Assembly: GCF_018332475.1 (NCBI RefSeq) | Contig: NZ_BOQB01000190.1 | Coordinates: 1-43,900 of the forward strand | Length of the DNA: 43,900 nt | Direction: 5' to 3' | Source of the DNA: Bacillus sanguinis | GTDB taxonomy: Bacteria; Bacillota; Bacilli; Bacillales; Bacillaceae_G | Part shown: in pieces, positions 33,688 to 42,502 of the stretch | Layout: the number at the start of each line of letters is the position of its first letter | How positions within the stretch are numbered: the first letter of the stretch is position 1 | Translations under genes and position numbers: made by a program | The notes under the pieces: generated by a model | Seen by the model: only the letters and a program-made list of their open reading frames with translations | What the model was told of the DNA's origin: nothing | Databases searched by the model: none

Positions 33688-34359
33688 ATGCCTGTCCCTC
33701 AAAATTATAAAAAACAAGGAAGAGTTTCGGCAAAATCACTCGTTTTAAATCAACTACAAGATTGGATTATTGAAGGTATACTGCAACCTGATGAAAAGAT
33801 TAATGATGGGGAATTGGCTGAAGCACTAGGAGTAAGCAGAACACCTGTAAGAGAAGCACTTCAAATATTAGAGCTTTCTGGATTAGTGGAAATGGTACCT
33901 GGGCAAAAAACAAAAATTGCTCCTATTAAGTTAGACGACATTCCGATCATTTATGAAACGATGGCTGGTCTTCACTCTATTATAGGAAAGCAAGCACTTC
34001 AAAACATTACAGACGCTGATTTAAAACTACTTTCTGAAATAAATGATGATTTTCAGCGCTCTATAGAGAAGAAAAACGCAAAACAAGCGTTACAACTAGA
34101 TATACAATTTCACAATACAATTTCTTCTATTGCCAAAAACCAATATATTGAACCATTTCTAGAAAATATGCAACTTCACGTTTTACGTCTTGAATACTTG
34201 TTTTTCCAAAACTTTGTTCCAGCAAGTCAATCTATTGAAGAACATCACTCTATCATTCAAGCACTGCAAAAACAGGACGAAAAACAAATGGAACAAATGA
34301 TGTCTCAAAACTGGCTCCGTCCAATGAAAGAGATACAGAAAATAATTTCTATGAAATAA
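33688..34359 (+). CDS. GntR-family regulator, FadR subfamily
   Basis: A 223-aa regulator with an N-terminal winged helix (LVLNQLQDWIIEGILQPDEKINDGELAEALGVSRTPVREALQILELSGLVEMVPGQ) and a C-terminal all-helical FCD ligand-binding domain (about 85-215), which in this family often binds a metal and a carboxylic acid. The start MPVPQN at 33688 is preceded by AAAGGA. It is cotranscribed with the EamA transporter upstream, so it probably regulates that transporter in response to its substrate. Confidence 0.9.
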   Translation: MPVPQNYKKQGRVSAKSLVLNQLQDWIIEGILQPDEKINDGELAEALGVSRTPVREALQILELSGLVEMVPGQKTKIAPIKLDDIPIIYETMAGLHSIIGKQALQNITDADLKLLSEINDDFQRSIEKKNAKQALQLDIQFHNTISSIAKNQYIEPFLENMQLHVLRLEYLFFQNFVPASQSIEEHHSIIQALQKQDEKQMEQMMSQNWLRPMKEIQKIISMK

Positions 34360-34364
34360 GAATA

Positions 34365-34394
34365 GAGCTGGTTACACAAAATCGTAACCAGCTC
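34365..34394. terminator. Bidirectional terminator, GntR gene / Fbp_A gene
   Basis: GAGCTGGTTAC and GTAACCAGCTC form a perfect 11-bp stem with an 8-nt loop between convergent genes. Confidence 0.85.
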
Positions 34395-34415
34395 ACCTTT
34401 TACTAATCTATATAG

Positions 34416-34586
34416 TTATGCCTGAATATCTGCATATTCTTCCATATCTTCGTACTCTTTTTCCAATTCCTCTAAAGACAGCTCGTATAATTGTCGGTCG
34501 CGAATCTTAAACACACCTGCTCCAATTAACTCATCAATTAAATGCCTCTTACGATTTTCAACAGCAAAACGGAGTTGACTACTCAT
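34416..34586 (-). CDS. Fbp_A-family small protein (Fur-regulated)
   Basis: A 56-aa protein too short for many gene finders. It reads MSSQLRFAVENRKRHLIDE and later RQLYELSLEELEKEYEDMEE, matching the Fur-regulated FbpA family of Bacillus: LR.AVE.RK..LI, GV(F/Y)K, D.QLYEL(S/T)L.ELEKEY. In B. subtilis the Fbp proteins work with the FsrA sRNA in the iron-sparing response. AAAGGAG lies 12 nt before the ATG. A sigma-A promoter and a near-perfect Fur box lie directly upstream, supporting both the gene and its regulation by iron. This copy is acidic at its C-terminus. Confidence 0.85.
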   Translation of the reverse strand: MSSQLRFAVENRKRHLIDELIGAGVFKIRDRQLYELSLEELEKEYEDMEEYADIQA

Positions 34587-34620
34587 CTTTTAAAAAACTC
34601 CTTTCTACGATCATTGAAAA

Positions 34621-34635
34621 TGATAATCTTTATCA
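34621..34635. promoter_or_regulatory. Fur box upstream of the Fbp_A-family gene
   Basis: TGATAATCTTTATCA matches the 7-1-7 Fur consensus TGATAATNATTATCA at all but one position. It lies about 15 nt downstream of the -10 hexamer and 35 nt before the start codon, so Fur would block transcription when iron is sufficient. Confidence 0.85.
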
Positions 34636-34648
34636 ATTACCACTTCTG

Positions 34649-34677
34649 ATTATAAAAGATGACTCTTTATAAGTAAA
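34649..34677 (-). promoter_or_regulatory. Sigma-A promoter of the Fbp_A-family gene
   Basis: On the minus strand TTTACT (34672-34677), a 17-bp spacer and TATAAT (34649-34654) stand just upstream of the Fur box. Confidence 0.65.
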
Positions 34678-34779
34678 GTAATTTCATGAAATATTTACCT
34701 TACAAAGTATTTGTGGCCACATTATATATATGTATGCCCCGCGAAAAATGTTATGACACTTTTTCTTATCCTTTTTCTT

Positions 34780-35679
34780 TCATACTTTGCAAGTTGTCTC
34801 ACTATGATTAAATTCACCATCTATTTCTACTTGAATGGTGACATGTTCTACATGAAACTTCTCCTTCAATACATCCGTAGCCTCTTTTAATACACTTTGC
34901 GTTTCATTACCTTTAATAATCAGATGGCAAGTTAATACTTGAAAATCAGATGTGACAGACCATATGTGCAAATCATGAACTTCTTTTACAATCGTAATAT
35001 TTAATAATGTATTTTTTACCTCTTCAACATTTATGTGCTGTGGTGCACCTTCCATTAATATATGGACTGTATCACGTGTTACACGCCATCCACTAACAAT
35101 GACTAAAATAGACACAAGAATACTAGCAATCGCATCTGCAGCAGTCCATCCGAAAAATTTAATACATAGCGCTGCAATAATCGCTCCGACTGATCCTAAT
35201 AAATCGCCTAATACGTGTAGGAAAGCACTCCTTAAATTCAAATTACCTTTCACATCTCCGCCTCTCATTAATATCCAAGCTGATAAAATATTAATAAGCA
35301 GACCAAGTACAGCAATAATGAGCATCCCATTACTAGCAATCTCAACTGGTTCTTTAAAACGGCGAATCGCTTCAATAAAAATGTATACTGAAATGACAAT
35401 AAGAACGACACCGTTACATAATGCCGCTAACATTTCGACTCGCTTATACCCGTATGTTTTCGCAGCTGTTGCTGTTTTTTCTCCAAGCTTAAACGCAAGT
35501 AAACTTAAAGCTAAAGATACCGCATCACTTAACATATGCCCCGCGTCAGATAGTAGTGCTAAACTGTTTGTTACAAATCCGCCAATTACTTCAGCAATCA
35601 TAAAACTTGTTGTTAGTACGAAAGCAATTAGTAACGCCTTTTTATTGTTAGAATGACCGTGATCATGTGAATGTCCCAT
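34780..35679 (-). CDS. czcD: Cation diffusion facilitator (Zn/Cd/Co efflux), CzcD-like
   Basis: A 299-aa CDF transporter exporting divalent metal ions in exchange for H+ or K+. A histidine-rich N-terminus (HSHDHGHS) precedes six helices. The metal site is seen as SDAGHMLSD in helix 2 and HVLGDLLGS in helix 5, and a C-terminal cytoplasmic ferredoxin-like domain follows (HDLHIWSVTSDFQVLTCHL). AAAGGAG precedes the ATG. There is no adjacent metal-responsive regulator gene such as czrA. The closest assignment is CzcD of B. subtilis. Confidence 0.92.
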   Translation of the reverse strand: MGHSHDHGHSNNKKALLIAFVLTTSFMIAEVIGGFVTNSLALLSDAGHMLSDAVSLALSLLAFKLGEKTATAAKTYGYKRVEMLAALCNGVVLIVISVYIFIEAIRRFKEPVEIASNGMLIIAVLGLLINILSAWILMRGGDVKGNLNLRSAFLHVLGDLLGSVGAIIAALCIKFFGWTAADAIASILVSILVIVSGWRVTRDTVHILMEGAPQHINVEEVKNTLLNITIVKEVHDLHIWSVTSDFQVLTCHLIIKGNETQSVLKEATDVLKEKFHVEHVTIQVEIDGEFNHSETTCKV

Positions 35680-35891
35680 ACGAATGCTCCTTTAAGTGCA
35701 ATATCTGTATGTTAGTATGAAACAAACTCCCCCTCTTTATCCCATATTAGCTGCCGTTAAACGCCCACTTCCTCTATATACACACTTCGCTACTTTTTAA
35801 ACAATCCCTTTTTCTCAAATAAAAACAAGACTACTTCTTTTTTATTTTCATATTGTTTACTAATGACAGATTTTTTAAGGAGGTTACGAAA

Positions 35892-36965
35892 ATGAAACGG
35901 TTATTTCTCTGTATGGAGCGTGAACTTGTTGTAGTGAAAGAACAATATGGTAACTATGAAGCAACGTATCACTTACAAAATATGCAACCTACCTGTATCG
36001 CCGTTGATCCATTCCAACAAAACCGTGTATATTGCGGAACATTTGGACGAGGTCTCTGGTTAAGTGACGATAGCGGAGAGTCCTGGAGACCAATTGGAGA
36101 TTCTTATCGTTACTTTGATTTTCCAAAAGAAGATGGTATTTTACATTCTTCGATCACTTCCATTACGATAAGCCCTAATGAACAAGTTAACGGCTATGGC
36201 GTCGTTTATGTCGGCACAGAACCGAGCGCTTTATTCCGCTCAGAAAATGGCGGTGAAACGTGGATGGAACTGAAAAATATGAAATCATTATTATCTTCTT
36301 ATACGTGGGCTTTCCCGCCTAGACCTTTTACTCATCACGTACGGTGGATTACAGTGGATCCACAGAATCCGAATACAATCCATGTTTCAATTGAAGCTGG
36401 TGCTGTTATTCAAAGTAACGATAAAGGCCATACATGGATTGATAAAAAATTCGGTGCTCCTATCGATGCTCATCAATTACTTATGCACCCTGAAGCCCCA
36501 AATCGCCTTTATGCATCATGTGGTGACGGCTTTATGGGCGGACCTGATCGCGCGTATCTTGAAAGCTATAACAGTGGAAACAGCTGGATTTCATGTAGTG
36601 ACGGACTTGAACATCATTATTTATACAGCATGGCTATCGATCCAGCTAATTGCGATACGCTTCTCGTTTCTGCTGCACCGAGTGCTGATCTCGCTCATCA
36701 CCGTATTCCTTATGAATCTTATATATATCGTAAAACGAAAGATACTCCTTTCAAGCAAGTACAACAAGGACTACCCTCTGCCATTGGTACAGTCATTTCG
36801 ATGTTTGCGACAAATCCAGCAGAACCACATACATTTTACACTTTAAATAACAACGGTGTGTTTCAATCCAATGATAGCGGTGAATCGTGGGAACAACTAA
36901 ACATCCCGTGGAAAGATGAGTATAAAACGCAGCATCCGCATGCTTTACTTGTTACTACTCCTTAA
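35892..36965 (+). CDS. BNR/Asp-box repeat beta-propeller protein
   Basis: A 357-aa protein with Asp-box motifs of the S-x-D-x-G-x-x-W type recurring along its length: SDDSGESW, SENGGETW, SNDKGHTW, SYNSGNSW and SNDSGESW. This pattern marks a sialidase/sortilin-like (VPS10) beta-propeller. RefSeq-style names are exo-alpha-sialidase or glycosyl hydrolase, but no catalytic sialidase arginines are obvious and there is no signal peptide, so it is probably cytoplasmic and of unknown role. The start at 35892 has AAGGAGG just before it. Monocistronic, ended by a terminator. Confidence 0.8.
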   Translation: MKRLFLCMERELVVVKEQYGNYEATYHLQNMQPTCIAVDPFQQNRVYCGTFGRGLWLSDDSGESWRPIGDSYRYFDFPKEDGILHSSITSITISPNEQVNGYGVVYVGTEPSALFRSENGGETWMELKNMKSLLSSYTWAFPPRPFTHHVRWITVDPQNPNTIHVSIEAGAVIQSNDKGHTWIDKKFGAPIDAHQLLMHPEAPNRLYASCGDGFMGGPDRAYLESYNSGNSWISCSDGLEHHYLYSMAIDPANCDTLLVSAAPSADLAHHRIPYESYIYRKTKDTPFKQVQQGLPSAIGTVISMFATNPAEPHTFYTLNNNGVFQSNDSGESWEQLNIPWKDEYKTQHPHALLVTTP

Positions 36966-36974
36966 CGAAAAAAG

Positions 36975-36997
36975 ACTGCCTAATGTTTTTAGGCAGT
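36975..36997. terminator. Bidirectional terminator, propeller gene / DUF4179 gene
   Basis: ACTGCCTAA and TTAGGCAGT form a stem with a short T-rich loop, flanked by A- and T-runs between convergent genes. Confidence 0.8.
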
Positions 36998-37004
36998 TTC
37001 TCTT

Positions 37005-38111
37005 TTATTTCTTTAAATCAATAACGATATCATCTAAAACAATATCTTTCTTTTTCGCTTCTTTATTCGGCACTTCAATTTTCTTCTCAATTCCATTAAT
37101 AAATTCCACTCCACCATGATTTTCAGGTGTATGAACTCGCAAGTGTACACGAGGTGTAACGATAAGCTTTGTTGCATTTTCGTTTAACTTTTGGAATGTA
37201 GCACTCCAGCTACTTTTATGTGGCTCTGCTACTGTACTACTTCCGCCATTTCCTTCACCAGCATAATGATTTCCTAAATCATCTTTTATTTCTAACTCAA
37301 CATCCGCACTATCCCATATACTTCTTAATGCCTTAGATTCTTCCTGATTGAAAAAAACGATAAATGACATCGGGGTTACTTCCATTTTGTCTATATTTAC
37401 TTTTATTAATTCATTTTCAGAAACCTTATTAACTTTTACTTCCTTACTATCCATTGCTTTTAAACTAAGCGCGAAATTCCAGTTCCCCTTTATTACATTA
37501 CCTTCATAATCCAACTCAATTGCCTCTATATCCCACCAAACATTTGCAACATCTAATCTTTCACTACCATGACCACTCATCGTAGTCATACCTACATATT
37601 TCCCCTCTCCAACTTTTGTAACGTTCGAACTACCTCCTCCGCCATCAAAGCCCATAACTTGCGGACTTCCAAATGGGAACGGTTTCTCTCCTAAATCTTT
37701 TTCGCTCTCAATAGAATATGTGATTGTAATAGTTCTACCATCGAACACAGCATCATTAATTGTAACCTTAACCCCATTACTCTCTCTCGTCATATTCAAC
37801 TCAGTCGAAAACTCTTTATAATTTTCATATAACCCTGTTCTACCATTATCTAAAAATCGGAATATGTCCCCTACTATTGGTAATCCTCCAGCGTATGTCG
37901 GAAATCCGATGCCAAGCATGGCAACCGATACGCCGACTAAAATAGATGCAGCAGCGACGCCTTTTTTCCAACTTCTCATCTTTTTCTTCGTACGTATCGA
38001 TTGTTTTACATTACGCTTTACTTTTTCTTTTTCAATTTCAGAAGTCTCAATTTCCTTAAGTTCTTTTTCATCTATATCAATATCATTTAATAATTCATAA
38101 ATGTCTTTCAT
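37005..38111 (-). CDS. DUF4179 membrane protein, probable anti-sigma factor
   Basis: A 368-aa protein with an acidic/basic cytoplasmic N-terminus of about 48 residues, one membrane helix (GVAAASILVGVSVAMLGIGFPTYA) and a long extracytoplasmic part starting with a DUF4179 domain (NGVKVTINDAVFDGRTITITYSIES). The gene overlaps the sigma factor gene by 4 bp, the classic arrangement for a sigma and its membrane anti-sigma. GGAGGT precedes the ATG. The extracytoplasmic domain presumably senses the signal, which is unknown. Confidence 0.85.
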   Translation of the reverse strand: MKDIYELLNDIDIDEKELKEIETSEIEKEKVKRNVKQSIRTKKKMRSWKKGVAAASILVGVSVAMLGIGFPTYAGGLPIVGDIFRFLDNGRTGLYENYKEFSTELNMTRESNGVKVTINDAVFDGRTITITYSIESEKDLGEKPFPFGSPQVMGFDGGGGSSNVTKVGEGKYVGMTTMSGHGSERLDVANVWWDIEAIELDYEGNVIKGNWNFALSLKAMDSKEVKVNKVSENELIKVNIDKMEVTPMSFIVFFNQEESKALRSIWDSADVELEIKDDLGNHYAGEGNGGSSTVAEPHKSSWSATFQKLNENATKLIVTPRVHLRVHTPENHGGVEFINGIEKKIEVPNKEAKKKDIVLDDIVIDLKK

Positions 38112-38674
38112 ATTGCACTACCTCCAAAATTAATATTCGTAGCATTTTGTTGTAGTTTCTTTTTTCCCCGGTACACCCGGTTATCTATGGCTGCTCGGGT
38201 TAATCCTAACTTGTCACCTATTTCCTCTGTTTTCATACCGAGTAGATATTTCATAATGAACACTTTTTGATCTAACGGTTCTAATTGATTAATAAGCTTC
38301 AATAATTCTTCTCTATCTTCCATAACGATTAATTCATCTTCAGCTGATTTTTCCGTACTGATATGAAACTCATCTGAAATAATTTCTACTTTTTTAGTCG
38401 CTTTTCGGTAATAATCAATTGCCTTAAATTTCGCGATTGCTGCAATCCACTTTTTAAAATCATTCGGCTCTCCATGAAATTTATTTGCGTTATTCCAAAT
38501 GGAAAGAAATATATCGTTTACACATTCCTCTATCAATCCATCATTTTGAATTGGAAGAAGAACTTTATGTGTTATCCCCTTTATGAGTGGTAAGTATGTA
38601 TCGACAACAAATTCTAGCGCATCTTCTTTTTGCCGTTGTAATCTTTTTATAAAATTTTTCTCATTTGATTTCAT
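38108..38674 (-). CDS. Sigma-70 family (ECF) RNA polymerase sigma factor
   Basis: A 188-aa ECF sigma factor. Region 2 lies in residues 10-90 (ALEFVVDTYLPLIKGITHKVL...IEECVNDIFLSIWNNANKF...FKKWIAAIAKFKAIDYYRK) and region 4 in about 125-180 (LEPLDQKVFIMKYLLGMKTEEIGDKLGLTRAAIDNRVYRGKKKLQ). It is cotranscribed with the DUF4179 anti-sigma gene. AAGGGG precedes the ATG. It is only distantly similar to the ECF factor at 12439-12984, so the window has two separate sigma/anti-sigma systems. A 16-bp palindrome lies upstream. Confidence 0.92.
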   Translation of the reverse strand: MKSNEKNFIKRLQRQKEDALEFVVDTYLPLIKGITHKVLLPIQNDGLIEECVNDIFLSIWNNANKFHGEPNDFKKWIAAIAKFKAIDYYRKATKKVEIISDEFHISTEKSAEDELIVMEDREELLKLINQLEPLDQKVFIMKYLLGMKTEEIGDKLGLTRAAIDNRVYRGKKKLQQNATNINFGGSAI

Positions 38675-38696
38675 GTAGCGATTCCCCTTATTTTTT

Positions 38697-38712
38697 TGTA
38701 AAAGCTTTTACA
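38697..38712. promoter_or_regulatory. 16-bp perfect palindrome upstream of the sigma gene
   Basis: TGTAAAAGCTTTTACA lies 22 nt before the sigma start. It resembles a cre site in its outer bases but lacks the central CG, so a different regulator or chance is more likely. Confidence 0.4.
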
Positions 38713-38943
38713 CCCTATATAACGTCTTACAAAAAATTTTCTCTCATCTTTTTTATTTTTTGTATGTTATGGAATAATTCCCCTTAGACATTGTCTCACA
38801 TAACTAAGTATTACAAGAAAATTTTCTCAAGTCTGCCCTTCAATTCATGTAGTACACTATTTATATAGTTACTCTTTAACCTGATGTATATTTTATTTCA
38901 TTAATCTACTTTTCAACATTTTAAATTAGGAGATGAGATGTGT

Positions 38944-40767
38944 ATGTGTGGAATTACAGGTTGGGTAGACTGGAAAGAAAACCTTTCAAATCAACATGTT
39001 ATTTTAGAAAAGATGGCAAATAGTATTGGGCACCGTGGTCCTGATGCTGAAGGATTTTGGTTTTCACCTCGTGCGGCCTTTGCACACCGACGTTTAATTG
39101 TTATTGATCCAGAAGGCGGGACGCAGCCGAAGACATTTCGTGCTGGTGATTATACGTATGCTCTTACTTATAATGGAGAAATTTATAATTTCCGTGAACT
39201 GAGAGAACAACTAAGGAAATGTGGTCATGCATTTGAAACGCATTCAGATACAGAAGTGTTACTACATGCTTATTTAGAATGGAAAGAAGATTGCGTACAA
39301 CATTTAAACGGAATTTTCGCTTTCGCCTTATGGGATGATCAGAAGCAACAATTGTTTTTAGCACGTGATCATTTAGGCGTAAAACCACTCTTTTATACAG
39401 AAAGAAATGACAGCATTATTTTCGGATCTGAAATAAAAGCATTATTAGCTCATCCATCTGTCCCTGCTGAAATTGATGCGGACGGCCTAAACGAAATATT
39501 TGGATTGGGCTTATTTCGAACTCCAGGATGCGGCGTCTTTAAACATATTCAAGAAGTGCGTGCTGGACATTCTATAACGTTTACACGTGATAAAAAAGTA
39601 GTTACGAAGTATTGGAACTTAGAAAGTAAGATTCATACAGACTCAATCGAAGATACATCCTCGCATATTTTATCTATTTTACAAGATACAGTAAAAAGAC
39701 AATTAATTGCCGATGTTCCTCTCGTCTGTATGTTATCAGGAGGATTAGATTCAAGCGGTATTACTGCACTAGCTGGGAAAGAATTTGCTGCTGAAAATAA
39801 AACACTTCATACGTATTCCGTTGACTTTGTAAATAGCGCAAAAGATTTCGAGCTGACATTTGCTCGCACTGGTTTAGACGCTCCGTGGGTAAAACGTGTT
39901 TCTGAACATGTAGGGACATCGCATCATGACATTATTGTGAATGCTGAAGAATTAGCAAATCACTTATTCGTTCCCCTTCGTGCAAAAGATTTACCGAGTG
40001 CCGGTGAAATGGAAACTTCACTATATTTACTATTTTGCGAAATGAAAAAAGATGCAACTGTAGCTTTATCTGGAGAATCTGCTGATGAAGTATTCGGCGG
40101 GTATCCTTGGTTTCACCAAGAAGAATTACTATATGTAGATAAGTTTCCGTGGCTAACAAATTGGAAAAATACATCCCCTCTTCTACTAAATGAAGTGAAT
40201 AACCAATGTAACTTAGAAAACTATATTGATACACGATTCCAAGAAGCGATACTTGAAGTACCTATTCTTAAAGGCGAGAGTAAAAAATCCGCGAAACAAC
40301 GTCAAATGTTTTATTTATTTTTAACGAGATTTCTCCCGTTCTTACTTGACCGTAAAGACCGTATGAGTATGGCTGTAGGATTTGAAGTTCGCGTACCGTT
40401 TTGCGATTATCGATTAGTGGAATATTTATGGAACGTTCCTTTCAACATAAAAAGCATTGATAATATTGAAAAAGGCATTTTACGTAGAGCACTGAAGCCT
40501 GCTTTGCCTGACGATGTACGCAATAGAAGAAAAAGTGCTTACCCAACTTCACAAGACCCACATTATTTACAAACAATCCGTCATTTGTCACTCGACATGT
40601 GCAGTAATAAAAACAATCCTATTTTCTCACTTATTAATCATTCCACATTACTTTCGATTGCCGATGGAAGCAATAAAGAAATTAATAATTTTGAAGCAAG
40701 AAGTGCTATGGAATACATGCTTCAAGTAAATGAATGGTTAAAAACATATCACATCCATATTGCTTAA
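38944..40767 (+). CDS. asnB: Asparagine synthase (glutamine-hydrolysing), AsnO-like
   Basis: A 607-aa enzyme making asparagine from aspartate, glutamine and ATP. The N-terminal class II glutaminase domain must expose Cys as residue 1 after Met removal, so the start is ATG 38944 (MCGITGW), not the in-frame ATG two codons earlier. RRLIVIDPEGG, YNGEIYN and SDTEVLL belong to this domain. The synthetase domain has the PP-loop SGGLDSSG and SGESADEVFGGY. The MCGITGWVDW opening is most like B. subtilis AsnO (YisO), which is linked to sporulation. Monocistronic, with a strong terminator. It competes with aspA for aspartate. Confidence 0.93.
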   Translation: MCGITGWVDWKENLSNQHVILEKMANSIGHRGPDAEGFWFSPRAAFAHRRLIVIDPEGGTQPKTFRAGDYTYALTYNGEIYNFRELREQLRKCGHAFETHSDTEVLLHAYLEWKEDCVQHLNGIFAFALWDDQKQQLFLARDHLGVKPLFYTERNDSIIFGSEIKALLAHPSVPAEIDADGLNEIFGLGLFRTPGCGVFKHIQEVRAGHSITFTRDKKVVTKYWNLESKIHTDSIEDTSSHILSILQDTVKRQLIADVPLVCMLSGGLDSSGITALAGKEFAAENKTLHTYSVDFVNSAKDFELTFARTGLDAPWVKRVSEHVGTSHHDIIVNAEELANHLFVPLRAKDLPSAGEMETSLYLLFCEMKKDATVALSGESADEVFGGYPWFHQEELLYVDKFPWLTNWKNTSPLLLNEVNNQCNLENYIDTRFQEAILEVPILKGESKKSAKQRQMFYLFLTRFLPFLLDRKDRMSMAVGFEVRVPFCDYRLVEYLWNVPFNIKSIDNIEKGILRRALKPALPDDVRNRRKSAYPTSQDPHYLQTIRHLSLDMCSNKNNPIFSLINHSTLLSIADGSNKEINNFEARSAMEYMLQVNEWLKTYHIHIA

Positions 40768-40769
40768 CA

Positions 40770-40807
40770 AAAAGGAGTTCAAGGATAAAAAACCTTGAAC
40801 TCCTTTC
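40770..40807. terminator. Bidirectional terminator, asnB / PP2C-like gene
   Basis: AAAGGAGTTCAAGG and CCTTGAACTCCTTT form a perfect 14-bp stem with an 8-nt loop, flanked by A- and T-runs. Confidence 0.9.
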
Positions 40808-40810
40808 ATA

Positions 40811-41596
40811 TCAATTAGCGCATCGTTTATTTTCAGTATCAATGGACCATCCAATAATTGTGGCACAATCTCTACCTTTCCACTGTAGTACATTTGTTAA
40901 TACTGGCTCAATCTGCAAGCTATTTCCGTCGTGCAATATTTCTACTAAAGATTGATCATCATCAAACTTTCGTTTATCACATTCTAAAATACCGTCCGTT
41001 GCCATTACGATGTGATTCATTCCTTTTTCTAATCCTCTTACACCTGACGTAAAGCAAGGTGTATTTGCTGCGAAAATATTTTTCCTACCAATATATTCGT
41101 AATTCTTCCGTTTATTTAATCGCCCTTTACCATTCTTCGTTTTCTCAGAATGGAATAAATATGCGAAGCAATCACCAACTGATAGCCAGTATAAAAATTC
41201 GCCTTTTCGCAAACAAATTAAACATGCAAGTTCCTCATCATCTTGATCACATTTTTCAATAAACAACTCATCTGTAAATAATGCTAATAAGTACATATGT
41301 GTATGATGAAAAGCTAAATGTATCGGGTAGGAAAATAACTCTTTTAGTTTTTCTTTTCTTTCTGAAATTGCTTCTATTATATAATCAATATTTTTTGTTT
41401 TGTGGTGTGTATCAAAAATCATAACAAATTCAAATTGTAATTCAGGATCCCACCAAGCAAGCACCGCATCTCCTCTTTCATATGCATCACTTTCTTGATT
41501 TCCACCATATACGCCGACTGAAAGAGGACCACATTTTTCAACATGTATTTCATCTACATACATCTGTTCATGACTCATCCATTTGAATGTATTCAC
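40811..41596 (-). CDS. PP2C-like serine/threonine phosphatase domain protein
   Basis: A protein of about 261 aa resembling PP2C phosphatases, which remove phosphate from Ser/Thr using two metal ions. Visible are SVGVYGGNQESDAY (the early GxRxxNED-type region), WLSVGDCFAYLF (GDSR-like), VMATDGILE (metal-binding TDG) and GRDCATIIGW (the DNxT-type end motif, here RDCAT). Several canonical aspartates are changed, so activity is uncertain. The start is unclear: GTG 41596 has AGAGAGG 9 nt upstream, while ATG 41638 (AAGGT before it) would add 14 residues. Transcribed alone. Confidence 0.7.
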   Translation of the reverse strand: MNTFKWMSHEQMYVDEIHVEKCGPLSVGVYGGNQESDAYERGDAVLAWWDPELQFEFVMIFDTHHKTKNIDYIIEAISERKEKLKELFSYPIHLAFHHTHMYLLALFTDELFIEKCDQDDEELACLICLRKGEFLYWLSVGDCFAYLFHSEKTKNGKGRLNKRKNYEYIGRKNIFAANTPCFTSGVRGLEKGMNHIVMATDGILECDKRKFDDDQSLVEILHDGNSLQIEPVLTNVLQWKGRDCATIIGWSIDTENKRCAN

Positions 41597-41763
41597 AGCT
41601 ATCATCCTCTCTCTTGCTAAATGTATACCTTTACACATAGATTACCTTATATTTCAATAAAAATAAACTTTTCCAACATTTTTTATCCAAATAAAAGGAT
41701 TTTATTTCTAATCTAACGAATATATCTTATTATACGATATAAAAAATAGGGGGATTCATCATT

Positions 41764-42174
41764 ATGAAAGACATCAATCAACATTGGGAGAGCATTTATT
41801 ATCACTTACGATATGAGTATGAAGACAACATTTCTCACCAAGCCATTCGTATTTTACAACTCGTCTCTCGTGAGAAAGATATAACAATTGGAACAGTCGC
41901 TACTGAGCTTACTCTCTCTCATAACACAGCGTCTGAACACGTAAAGCGTCTTATTCAAAAAGGATTTATTATGAAAGAAAGAAACAAACAAGATGAAAGG
42001 GTTGTGAACCTTACATTAACGAAAGAAGGCATTGAAGGATTAGAAAAGCATACTTTACTAGATAAAGAAAAGATAAAAATATTAGAATCTCAGTTATCAA
42101 AAGAAGAACAACAATTAATCGAAAAAGCCTTTTCGTTATTAGCGAAGGAGGCAAAATATGCATTTCCTCGTTAA
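41764..42174 (+). CDS. MarR-family transcriptional regulator
   Basis: A 136-aa winged-helix regulator. The DNA-binding core is ILQLVSREKDITIGTVATELTLSHNTASEHVKRLIQKGFIMKERNKQDERVVNLTLTKEG, with MarR-type flanking dimerisation helices. GGGGGA precedes the ATG. The next gene, a small membrane protein, starts 17 nt before its stop, so the two are translationally coupled; the regulator probably controls its own operon. Confidence 0.92.
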   Translation: MKDINQHWESIYYHLRYEYEDNISHQAIRILQLVSREKDITIGTVATELTLSHNTASEHVKRLIQKGFIMKERNKQDERVVNLTLTKEGIEGLEKHTLLDKEKIKILESQLSKEEQQLIEKAFSLLAKEAKYAFPR

Positions 42175-42487
42175 AGTACTCGTTTCAGCACTTATTATCG
42201 GCGTTATTACTGAAGTCGCTAAACATTATAGTACGATAGGCGGCTTTATTGCTGCTCTTCCTCTCGTTAGTTTACTGAGCCTATTTTGGATTTCTTTCGA
42301 AGGTGGGAACAAACAAGAATTAAGTCAATTTGCTATAGGCGTATTATATGGATTTCCTGCATCCGCACTACTATTATTTATCGTCTATATCGGTTTGAAA
42401 AATTCGTTTTCACTTAGTACATCTGTCCTATTCGGTATAGGAATTTGGTGCATTATTTTTGCTTGTCAAAAACTATTTCAAGCTTAG
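42158..42487 (+). CDS. DUF3147-family small membrane protein
   Basis: A 109-aa membrane protein with four predicted helices (residues 4-22, 27-46, 58-80 and 88-105) matching the DUF3147 type, including TIGGFIAALPLVSLLSLFWI. Function unknown; the small size and the MarR partner suggest a transport or drug-response accessory. AAGGAGG precedes the ATG, inside the end of the MarR gene. Confidence 0.82.
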   Translation: MHFLVKVLVSALIIGVITEVAKHYSTIGGFIAALPLVSLLSLFWISFEGGNKQELSQFAIGVLYGFPASALLLFIVYIGLKNSFSLSTSVLFGIGIWCIIFACQKLFQA

Positions 42488-42502
42488 TTAGGAGGGTTTA
42501 TT

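Noticed and set aside
38697-38712. cre site (CcpA) at the palindrome before the second sigma gene
   Set aside because: The obligatory central CG of cre is replaced by GC within AGCT, so it does not meet the consensus.
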